Under the pieces are notes generated by a model. That model was not told the DNA's origin. It was given only the letters and a program-made list of their open reading frames with translations, and did not search any database. A stretch of 13,148 bases of DNA from Planctomycetaceae bacterium UBA6894 (GTDB lineage Bacteria > Planctomycetota > Planctomycetia > Gemmatales > Gemmataceae), in NCBI GenBank assembly GCA_002451275.1, contig DKBS01000176.1, positions 4,119-17,266 on the forward strand, given 5' to 3'. Position numbers and translations under genes: made by a program. Positions 1 to 5,856 of the stretch are shown in pieces; position 1 is the first letter of the stretch; each line of letters begins with the position of its first letter.

Positions 1-314
1 CCGGGCTCGGCTGGCGCGGCCTTGGTCCAGTGGAGCTGGGCCGGGCTCTTACCGGTCTGGATGCTGATGCGGGTGGGGGAGCAAACCGGGGCCGGGGAAT
101 AGGCGGCACTGAAGCGCATGCCCTGCGCCGCGAATTTTTCCAGGCAGGGCGTCTGGACGACCGCGCTTTTGGATCCGGGCACATCGGGATGCATGGGTAC
201 CGAAAGGCCGTTCCATCCCTGATCATCCGCCATCATGAAAACGATGTTGGGCCGGTCGGCCGCATGGGCAATTCCTGAGGCGGCAAGCAAAGCCAAAAAA
301 ATCACAGTCCGCAT
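1..314 (-). CDS. Secreted sulfatase, N-terminal part (cut by window edge)
   Basis: This is the first 104 codons of a type I, formylglycine-dependent sulfatase, an enzyme that removes sulfate esters, commonly from polysaccharides in planctomycetes. Residues 1-18 form a signal peptide ending in AHA, so the protein is exported. Next come the metal-site segment RPNIVFMMADDQG (D30 and D31 are the expected calcium ligands) and the sulfatase signature CSPTR at residues 78-82, where C78 would be converted to formylglycine. The remaining two thirds or more of the protein lies beyond base 1, so the substrate cannot be judged. GGGAGGA at 321-327 (read on the minus strand) sits 6 bases before the ATG and fixes the start. 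The gene begins only 20 bases after the YHYH gene and looks like the fifth gene of the sigma-factor operon. The family call is secure from the motifs; the substrate is unknown. Confidence 0.93.
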   Translation of the reverse strand, partial: MRTVIFLALLAASGIAHAADRPNIVFMMADDQGWNGLSVPMHPDVPGSKSAVVQTPCLEKFAAQGMRFSAAYSPAPVCSPTRISIQTGKSPAQLHWTKAAPAEP

Positions 315-334
315 GGCTGATCCTCCCGGGATGA

Positions 335-2191
335 TCAATCGCGTGGCCGGCGTTGGCCCTGGCCTGTCTGGGAAGCCTCCGCCTTGGTGATCTTGCCCGC
401 CTTTTTCCTGTCCGCCTTTTCGAACATTTTCATCATGAAGGCCTCCAAACCGGCCTTGGAGATGGTGCCATCTTTTTCTGCGAACTCCTCGTGATGGCCT
501 TTGACAAATCCGGCAAGGGCCGAGCGGGTTCCCGGCCCCCTGCCCTGGTATTCGTCCTTGGTGAGCTTGCCGTTCTTGTCCGTGTCGAAACCGTTGAAGG
601 TTTTCTCCACCTCTTTTTTCACCTCCGCGGAGGTGATCCAACCGTCCTTGTCGGTGTCGAGCTCATCGAAATGGGCGGCAAGCCAGGGTTGCCTTCCTGG
701 CTCACCCACGGGTGGACCGCCGGGACGGTTATCGCCACCACCACCCGGGCCCCCCGGGCCGCGGGGCCTGTCACCCTTGCCATCGCCCATGGGACGGCGG
801 CCTCCGCCCCCCGGACCACCCGGCCCCCTGCCGCTACCGCCGTCTCCCCTTGGACCACCCCTTCCACCCGGTCCTCCGGACTGGTAGGTGGACACGGTTT
901 CCTTCCCACCTGGTTCGATGAAGCGGAAGGTCCAGCTGCCATCGGCATTGCGGTTGTAACGGATCCGATGGGTGCCGTTGGGCATGCTGTAGGACAGGGT
1001 GTAGGTTTTCTTCTCATCATCACGGTCGAAATCAATGATTTTCGCACCCCGAAGCGGAGGCAGGGCTGGGCGCACGGAACCTGAGGCACGGGGCTGGGGA
1101 TCCACTTGGTCCTCCCGCACGGTGACATCGCCCCGCATGCCACCGTTGATGTACGGGTATTTGCGGGTGGAATAGTATTTGTAACCGTCGGCCTCTTCAC
1201 GACCGTTGAACGTGTCGAGATTTTTGGGCTCGTTGCCGGCGGCGTCGGTATACCCGAGCAGCGGGTAGCCATCCAGTCCGTAGCCAATGGGGTTACCCTT
1301 GCCCGTCACCTTTTCCAGGTGGACCGGCCCGATGTGGTAGTGGTAGTCATCGCCCCGTCCACAGTGGCCCCCGAAGGTGTCAAGTTCGCCGGCAATGAGC
1401 GTGTCGGTCCGTCCATCGTTCTTGATGGGGTTGAAGATCGGCACGCCATTGACGGCGAGCGCGATAGCGCCTCGGAAAAGCGCTGTTTTGGCGGAGACTG
1501 GGTTGGCCGCCTTTTTGGGGAACAGGGGAATGCGCCAGGCGTTTTCCCCGGTGTAGGGCTGTGGGATGGGCACCTGCTGTTGCCAAGCGCGGATACCCAC
1601 CATCATCTGGTGATCGGGCATGCCGTTGCTTTCCACATAGAGGAACCGGCCATCCTCCCGAAGTTTCACCTTTTCACCGAAGGCCTCGAAATGCTTGCGG
1701 GCATTGGTTGCTTTTTGCTGCTCGACTCCGGCAGACACCAGGGCGATCAAGCCAAGGCTACCGGCGGCTCCGGCGTATGGCAGGAGGGGAAACCGCTCCC
1801 GCGCACGGAGGATGCACAAGAGGGTGCCGCTGAAAGCCAGCAGCACGAGGACGGCAGGCCAGCCGTCGAAATCAGCCAGTTCCAGATTAGGTGGCGAGAA
1901 ACGGTCCGAGCCATTGAGGCGATGGATCCGTTCCACCTGGAGATCAACCCAATCCCGGTCGGATTTGGCAAGGGTGGAGTAATCGACCCAGGCCATGGTC
2001 GCGTCAGGAAGGTGGATGCCCACTTTGCCATTTCTCAGCAGGGCGAAATCCCCGCGCAGCAACATGTTTCCGGTGGTGTCTTTCCAAACGCGGGGCGGCG
2101 TGCCGTGATCGTGCCCGGGATGGGCGTGGACGCGATAACCCTGTGAGACGAGCAGTACCAGCAGCGTGATGCCAAAGATGCGCGTTTTCAT
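335..2191 (-). CDS. YHYH-domain protein with SHD1-like, two-TM, Gly-rich and EF-hand regions
   Basis: The protein has 618 residues and several recognisable parts. A signal peptide (about 1-23, ending VHA) is followed by a His-rich mature start (HPGHDHG). Residues 33-90 resemble the SHD1 (SLA1 homology 1) domain frequent in planctomycete envelope proteins. Two hydrophobic spans (about 111-130 and 137-155) make a hairpin that leaves both ends outside the cytoplasm. The YHYH family body spans roughly 165-365 with the name-giving motif at 283-286. A Gly/Pro/Arg-rich linker covers 438-500. Two canonical EF-hand loops occur at 512-523 (D512, D514, D516, G517, E523) and 536-547 (D536, D538, N540, E547), with one or two degenerate ones after them. 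The biochemical role of YHYH proteins is not established; calcium binding by the EF-hands is inferred. The ATG overlaps the upstream stop as ATGA, and GGAG lies 9 bases before it. Confidence 0.9.
   Translation of the reverse strand: MKTRIFGITLLVLLVSQGYRVHAHPGHDHGTPPRVWKDTTGNMLLRGDFALLRNGKVGIHLPDATMAWVDYSTLAKSDRDWVDLQVERIHRLNGSDRFSPPNLELADFDGWPAVLVLLAFSGTLLCILRARERFPLLPYAGAAGSLGLIALVSAGVEQQKATNARKHFEAFGEKVKLREDGRFLYVESNGMPDHQMMVGIRAWQQQVPIPQPYTGENAWRIPLFPKKAANPVSAKTALFRGAIALAVNGVPIFNPIKNDGRTDTLIAGELDTFGGHCGRGDDYHYHIGPVHLEKVTGKGNPIGYGLDGYPLLGYTDAAGNEPKNLDTFNGREEADGYKYYSTRKYPYINGGMRGDVTVREDQVDPQPRASGSVRPALPPLRGAKIIDFDRDDEKKTYTLSYSMPNGTHRIRYNRNADGSWTFRFIEPGGKETVSTYQSGGPGGRGGPRGDGGSGRGPGGPGGGGRRPMGDGKGDRPRGPGGPGGGGDNRPGGPPVGEPGRQPWLAAHFDELDTDKDGWITSAEVKKEVEKTFNGFDTDKNGKLTKDEYQGRGPGTRSALAGFVKGHHEEFAEKDGTISKAGLEAFMMKMFEKADRKKAGKITKAEASQTGQGQRRPRD
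692..880 (-). repeat. Low-complexity Gly/Pro/Arg-rich coding stretch
   Basis: Residues 438-500 of the YHYH protein are almost only Gly, Pro, Arg and Asp in an irregular GGPGG/GRGP pattern, giving very GC-rich DNA. It separates the YHYH half from the EF-hand half and is probably a flexible linker. The opposite strand reads as Pro-rich shadow ORFs. Confidence 0.75.
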
Positions 2192-2952
2192 TTGCCTTCG
2201 CTCCAGGGCAGGGCCCCCTTGATATCCAGATTGGGCTTGGTGGTCCAGCGCGGCTTCCAGCCGGGTTTGTCCACCCGGTGCCGGAAGATCACGGTGTTGT
2301 CCAGGTCGATATCATCGGTCCAGATAAATTTGGCGCCCTTGAAATCTGCTTTGTAGAAGGGATCCTTCGGATTGACCTGCTCCTCGGTGTACTCTTTGGC
2401 TTTTTTCCAGGCGCTGTCATCGAAGTCGGTCGCGAACCAGTTTCCGGGGATCGGCTCGCTGCGGACCCTGGGATTTTTCACATCGTGGTCCAGGGGGCCG
2501 GTGAAGAAGGCCTTGGCCTTCCAGGAGGCGTTGGTGACCGTGCCATCGGAAAACTTGAGGCAGAAGCCGCCATCGCCGATGTTGGTTCCGTATTCGAGTC
2601 CAGTTTGCGGGTCGGCATTATCCCGGGCCATCACCGCGATAGTCATGGGGTATTCGGGAAGGATATCCACCGACACCACATTGTGCGGGATGAATTCGAT
2701 CGGATCCGCGGCGGTCAGTTTTCCGTTGATGTAGAGGATGAACCAGTTGTCGGCGTACATGTTCGCCTGAAATGTATCCGACATGGCGGGCTTGATAAGA
2801 CCGGGAGGACCACCCTTTTTCTTCTGCTTGTCCCCCTTGCCGCCACCTTTGCCACCCCGGTCACCAGGAGGTTGTGCGGAAAGGCGCGCCGGCTCGAGCA
2901 GGGTCAGACCGCACATGGACAAGAAAAACATAACAATAAGGGCGAAGCGCAT
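2188..2952 (-). CDS. Secreted protein of unknown function, beta-sandwich (galactose-binding-like) character
   Basis: I do not recognise a named family. The protein has 254 residues: a signal peptide (about 1-27, probable cleavage LSA/Q), a Lys/Gly-rich segment (about 28-50), then a domain with short strands and motifs such as ADNWFILYINGK (about 66-77) and a later FDDSAW. Those motifs are typical of jelly-roll or galactose-binding-like domains, as in the accessory domains of glycoside hydrolases; this is resemblance only, and no catalytic motif is visible. An upstream ATG at 3090 would extend the frame, but it overlaps the preceding gene by more than 130 bases. The ATG at 2952 starts a clean signal peptide and has GGAGGA at 2961-2966, 8 bases upstream, so it is preferred. 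The gene starts 4 bases after the anti-sigma stop and ends in an ATGA overlap with the YHYH gene, so it probably works with that protein at the cell surface or in the periplasm. Confidence 0.85.
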   Translation of the reverse strand: MRFALIVMFFLSMCGLTLLEPARLSAQPPGDRGGKGGGKGDKQKKKGGPPGLIKPAMSDTFQANMYADNWFILYINGKLTAADPIEFIPHNVVSVDILPEYPMTIAVMARDNADPQTGLEYGTNIGDGGFCLKFSDGTVTNASWKAKAFFTGPLDHDVKNPRVRSEPIPGNWFATDFDDSAWKKAKEYTEEQVNPKDPFYKADFKGAKFIWTDDIDLDNTVIFRHRVDKPGWKPRWTTKPNLDIKGALPWSEGK

Positions 2953-2956
2953 GCGC

Positions 2957-3907
2957 TCAATCCTCCACAACCACCTTGCGGTCGGTCCCATGGTGGAAAT
3001 CATGACCGAAGTACCCGGTGTCCACCTTGTTTTGTCCGACGAGTTCCACCATGACCTTGTCCGGGCCACCCCGGGCCTTGGGCATGCCATGGAAAGTCAT
3101 TTGGTGGATGATCCCGGTCTTGGCGTCGAACCGGATCTCCACTTCCCGCGGGCCCCTGTCCCAATTGGAACGCTTGCGGGCCAAAAGGCCTTTCCAGCCT
3201 TCTGCTGATGAGGGCAGCAAAGTGAGATCGTAGGTGACACGAAGTTGGGCCAAATCGGCTGGCAGGTTGGCAAAGGGAATCCCTGACTGGTGGCCGGGGA
3301 CAGGCCCCCTGAAACGCATCGGGTCACGGCTCACCCGAACGGCTCCCTGACCCTCTGGCGGCACAGACCATCCCGTCTCACCATCGCTTCCGGTGACCCA
3401 TTGGCTTCCATCCGGTTGCCGACGGATCAGCACATAGTTGTCCGGGGCGCGTACCTGCAGGGTGGCGCCATCGATGGGAGGGCGTTTCGGGTCGATGGCC
3501 TCGGGTACCTTGTCCAAATTGCGGATGCGGTACGTGCGGTCGATTCCGGCGGCCTCCACGGTGTTGGCGGCGATCAGCCGGTCGAGCTCGCGGGCTGCGG
3601 AAACCGGCTGGAGAAACAGGAGCCATGCCGCCATCGAAACCGCCACCACCAGAGCGCAAGCCTGAGGTAAGCGCCACCATCGACGCCGGGGCTTGGCCGG
3701 AGTTGCCGAGGTGTCGGGAACCCAGGTGGTTTGCACGGCGAGGTCACGGAGCTGGCTGTGTATCCGCACCCTGCGACTGAAAACCAGCGCGTTGGCTGGA
3801 TCGGCTTTGATCCAGTCATTCAGTCGGGCTGTCTCATCCGGCGTGAGGATTCCGTCCAGGTGGCCATCGACCAGGGCCGCCGGGACAGGTTCGGTCTGGT
3901 GGTTCAT
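2957..3907 (-). CDS. FecR/anti-sigma-like single-span membrane protein with large extracytoplasmic domain
   Basis: This 316-residue protein is the likely partner and inhibitor of the sigma factor encoded just upstream. Residues 9-55 (LVDGHLDGILTPDETARLNDW, with DPANALVFSRRVRIHSQL after it) match the cytoplasmic N-terminal segment seen in planctomycete FecR-like anti-sigma proteins. A basic stretch (PRRRWWR, about 73-79) precedes one membrane span at about 82-101. The remaining roughly 215 residues lie outside and are rich in predicted beta strands (for example YVLIRRQPDGSQWVTGSDGE and VEIRFDAKTGIIHQMTF). They recall LolA/RseB-type folds, but I infer this from appearance only. There is no HxxxCxxC zinc motif. 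ATG 3907 overlaps the sigma stop as ATGA, and GGAGG at 3915-3919 is 7 bases upstream, so this start is firm although the frame stays open further. The start inside the sigma stop suggests coupled, stoichiometric production of the pair. Confidence 0.87.
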   Translation of the reverse strand: MNHQTEPVPAALVDGHLDGILTPDETARLNDWIKADPANALVFSRRVRIHSQLRDLAVQTTWVPDTSATPAKPRRRWWRLPQACALVVAVSMAAWLLFLQPVSAARELDRLIAANTVEAAGIDRTYRIRNLDKVPEAIDPKRPPIDGATLQVRAPDNYVLIRRQPDGSQWVTGSDGETGWSVPPEGQGAVRVSRDPMRFRGPVPGHQSGIPFANLPADLAQLRVTYDLTLLPSSAEGWKGLLARKRSNWDRGPREVEIRFDAKTGIIHQMTFHGMPKARGGPDKVMVELVGQNKVDTGYFGHDFHHGTDRKVVVED

Positions 3908-4425
3908 GGGTTGGCCTCCAGTGCGGACGCCTTGTGTTCGATGCAGTCGCGCAGCCTGTCGCGAACGCGTTGCAGTGCCTTGGCCACCGTGTTGGCGGAT
4001 TGGCCCAGCCTTTCGGCGATTGCGGCCGGTTTGAGGTCGAGCGTGTAGCGGAGCCGGCACAGTTCCGTCGCGTCCGGGTCGAGCCTTCTTGCGCAATCGT
4101 GCAAATACTCCAACCGGGCATCCATGGCTGAATCCTGCGCGATGGCGGTGGCGATGGCATCCACAGCCGCCGAATCAAACACCAGTTTGTCCGCCCCTTT
4201 TTTCCTGAGGTGGGAAAGGGTTTGCAGCCTGGCGATACCCATGGCCCAGGCTACGAACGGGCGCGCGGGGTCGTAACGGTCATAGCTATGCAGGACCGCG
4301 ACGGCGGTTTCCTGCAAAATGTCGTCGCGGTCCTGAAAATCCCGCACCAGCGAGGAAATGAAGGCCGAAACGGCCGGGACCGCCAATGTCCATTGCCGGG
4401 CGGCCTCGCGAAGGGAATGGTCCAT
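3904..4425 (-). CDS. ECF-type RNA polymerase sigma factor (Rhodopirellula/Verrucomicrobium type)
   Basis: The protein has 173 residues, the usual size for a two-domain ECF sigma factor. The region 2 segment runs through FQDRDDILQETAVAVLHSYD (about 30-49) and FVAWAMGIARLQTLSHLRKK, which should bind core RNA polymerase and the -10 element. Region 4 covers DATELCRLRYTLDLKPAAIA plus GQSANTVAKALQRVRDRLRD, a helix-turn-helix for the -35 element. The sequence resembles the sigma-70 subfamily named after Rhodopirellula/Verrucomicrobium. An in-frame GTG at 4440 would add five residues, but AGGGGA at 4432-4437 sits 6 bases before ATG 4425 and would lie inside that longer reading, so ATG 4425 is preferred. 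It is the first gene of the minus-strand operon and overlaps the anti-sigma-like gene by 4 bases. Its target promoter is not known; autoregulation is common for such pairs but is not shown here. Confidence 0.92.
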   Translation of the reverse strand: MDHSLREAARQWTLAVPAVSAFISSLVRDFQDRDDILQETAVAVLHSYDRYDPARPFVAWAMGIARLQTLSHLRKKGADKLVFDSAAVDAIATAIAQDSAMDARLEYLHDCARRLDPDATELCRLRYTLDLKPAAIAERLGQSANTVAKALQRVRDRLRDCIEHKASALEANP

Positions 4426-4506
4426 GGCATGTCCCCTCACTGGATGGTTTCTTGGAGGCCCCTGTCCTTACTTGTCAAATGAGGTAATTTCGTGACAGGA
4501 AAACTG
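4426..4506 (-). promoter_or_regulatory. Probable promoter region of the sigma-factor operon
   Basis: This short stretch lies between a weak terminator of the transporter gene and the sigma ATG, so it should hold the operon promoter. The only element I can point to is TTGACA at 4473-4478 (minus strand), a perfect -35 hexamer for the main sigma factor. No matching -10 hexamer is seen 16 to 18 bases downstream, and no clear ECF-type promoter was found. The promoter itself is therefore not located. Confidence 0.3.
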
Positions 4507-4532
4507 AAAAAAAACCAAATCTGAATTATTGG
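4507..4532 (-). terminator. Weak intrinsic terminator after the transporter gene
   Basis: On the minus strand CCAAT (4528-4532) can pair with ATTTGG (4515-4520) around a 7-base loop with one bulged base, and a run of eight T follows at once (4507-4514). The stem is short and AT-rich and overlaps the stop codon, so efficiency is doubtful, but the position and T-run fit. Confidence 0.38.
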
Positions 4533-5707
4533 GCGGGTGGTCGATTGGCGAAAAGCCTCAGGAAAAACCACAGCACGCCACCTGCCAGCAGGCCCCACAG
4601 CAGGTTGAGAGTGGCCCCACCCACCAGGCCCACGGTAAGCGCCACGGCTAGATCGGCCTTATTTTTCAAAGCTGCCAGCAATCCCAGGTGCAAAAGCCCC
4701 GCCGCTGCCAACAGTCCGGCAAGTATTTCCACCGGGAAGGCGGAAAAAACGGGGCCAAGGCCCTGACCCGCCACCAACGCGAGGCCAACCAGGACCGATC
4801 CCATCAACAACGGTGCCCGCCAAGTCTTGGCACCAAAGGCGACATGGGCAGTCATGCCCCCTGACCCATGGCATACCGGCAGTCCTGAAATGCCTCCGGC
4901 CACCAAGTTCACCACGCCCAGCGTGCAGGCCAACCGGCCGGGGCGTACCCGACCTGCCCGGTCGCCAAAGTAATGCCTGGCGGCATCCACGGGGGCGATG
5001 CAGGCGTTGGCCAGTGTTAATGGGGCCTGGGGCAGTACCAGCACCACCAGGGCGGTCCACCAGATGCCAGGGTCGAAAGTGGGGCCGATCAGTCCCGAGG
5101 GGCCCCACCGCATTTCCCCTTCGAATCGGCCCACTGCTATCAACAAACCCAGCCCCACCAGCACCAGTGTGATGTTCAACCGGCGCAGCCGCACCGCCAG
5201 AACCAGCACACCCACCGCCAGCGCGATGCTCCAATCGAGGGAAAGCGCGTACGGCCGGAAGGGTTCCGGCGGTTGCCAAATCAACATCACCGCCGACCGG
5301 ATCAGCAGGAACCCCACGGCAGCCTGCACTCCCCGCACCAGGGCTTGGGGGAAGGCTGTGGCCAGGCGGTCGAGCAGGCCGGAGAGTCCCAGCAGCGTGA
5401 ACAGGCCGCCCAGGCAGATGGCAGCGGCACCGATGGTTTCCGGAGGCAGGCCACTTGCGATGGCAACCGCCGCCAGCGCCTTGAGCGGTTGTACCCCCAC
5501 CGGGACCCGGTATACCCAGGCCACTAGCAGGTACAGGAGGCCGGCGGGCAAGAGGGCCGCGGTGGCCGACATGCCGTTGCCCACCACCAGAGCAACCGCC
5601 AGCGGGGCAAAGACCCCCAAATCGGCCACGGCACCGGCGGCCTCGGAACTCCAGTTCCCGAAAACTACCGCCCATCTGGTAGGCGCTTGACTGGCTGGGC
5701 TATCCAT
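4526..5707 (-). CDS. MOT1-type putative sulfate/molybdate transporter
   Basis: This is a 393-residue, very hydrophobic inner-membrane protein with roughly ten or more membrane segments. Three motifs characterise the MOT1 (molybdate transporter 1) branch of the sulfate permease superfamily: ADLGVFAPL at 28-36, PVGVQPLKALAA at 69-80, and GLPVCHGSGGMTAHVAFGAK at about 275-294, preceded by LPQAPLTLANA at about 225-235. Characterised members take up molybdate, and bacterial ones are often annotated as sulfate transporters; substrate cannot be read from sequence. There is no C-terminal STAS domain, as expected for MOT1 rather than SulP proteins. ATG 5707 gives an N-terminus that reaches the first motif at the usual distance; the ribosome binding site is poor (GGAG about 14 bases upstream). 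The gene is divergent from the BNR-repeat gene and ends about 100 bases before the sigma gene on the same strand. Confidence 0.9.
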   Translation of the reverse strand: MDSPASQAPTRWAVVFGNWSSEAAGAVADLGVFAPLAVALVVGNGMSATAALLPAGLLYLLVAWVYRVPVGVQPLKALAAVAIASGLPPETIGAAAICLGGLFTLLGLSGLLDRLATAFPQALVRGVQAAVGFLLIRSAVMLIWQPPEPFRPYALSLDWSIALAVGVLVLAVRLRRLNITLVLVGLGLLIAVGRFEGEMRWGPSGLIGPTFDPGIWWTALVVLVLPQAPLTLANACIAPVDAARHYFGDRAGRVRPGRLACTLGVVNLVAGGISGLPVCHGSGGMTAHVAFGAKTWRAPLLMGSVLVGLALVAGQGLGPVFSAFPVEILAGLLAAAGLLHLGLLAALKNKADLAVALTVGLVGGATLNLLWGLLAGGVLWFFLRLFANRPPAQ

Positions 5708-5786
5708 TGAACTGGGAACAGCTCCGGAATAACTGGTGCAACCGGAAGAATCGTCACTGGCTCAAAATACCACGCAAACCTCCGGC

Positions 5787-5799
5787 TTGGCCGGGCCAA
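5787..5799. promoter_or_regulatory. 13-base inverted repeat in the divergent intergenic region
   Basis: TTGGCC-G-GGCCAA is a perfect inverted repeat with one central base, roughly midway in the 149-base region between the divergent transporter and BNR-protein genes. It could be an operator for a dimeric regulator acting on either gene. In GC-rich DNA such a repeat may also occur by chance. Confidence 0.25.
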
Positions 5800-5812
5800 A
5801 AGAGATGATGGT

Positions 5813-5842
5813 TTGCCGCTAGCATCAAAGAATCAACATAAT
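5813..5842 (+). promoter_or_regulatory. Candidate promoter for the BNR-repeat gene
   Basis: TTGCCG (5813-5818) and CATAAT (5837-5842) are separated by 18 bases and resemble -35 and -10 hexamers of the main sigma factor. Transcription would start around 5848-5850, leaving almost no leader and cutting into the ribosome binding site AGGGG (5845-5849). That argues against it or implies a nearly leaderless message, so this is a weak proposal. Confidence 0.25.
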
Positions 5843-5856
5843 TTAGGGGTTCCACC

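Larger units (their letters stand above)
1..4425 (-). other. Predicted five-gene sigma/anti-sigma/YHYH/sulfatase operon
   Basis: Five genes run the same way with junctions of a 4-base overlap (sigma to anti-sigma), a 4-base gap (to the secreted unknown), a 4-base overlap (to the YHYH protein) and a 20-base gap (to the sulfatase). Every gene has a Shine-Dalgarno-like sequence 6 to 9 bases before its ATG, and no terminator-like hairpin is visible inside. A single transcript is the simplest reading; it may continue beyond base 1. Confidence 0.82.

Noticed and set aside
692..880. Gly-rich repeat as a tandem-repeat or CRISPR-like array
   Set aside because: Irregular units with no conserved spacer or repeat length; it is in frame as a protein linker.
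353..2146. Long plus-strand ORFs (353-1084 and 1106-2146) opposite the YHYH gene
   Set aside because: They are antisense to a gene with clear domains, signal peptide and operon junctions; their products are low-complexity Pro/Ala/Val-rich without family features. GC-rich codon use opens such frames.
2953..3090. Upstream ATG at 3090 for the 254-residue secreted protein
   Set aside because: It would overlap the anti-sigma-like gene by more than 130 bases and bury the signal peptide; the start at 2952 has a proper ribosome binding site.
3908..4096. N-terminal extension of the anti-sigma-like protein to 4096
   Set aside because: The added 63 residues are Arg-rich out-of-frame sigma-gene sequence; ATG 3907 has GGAGG 7 bases upstream and the ATGA overlap.
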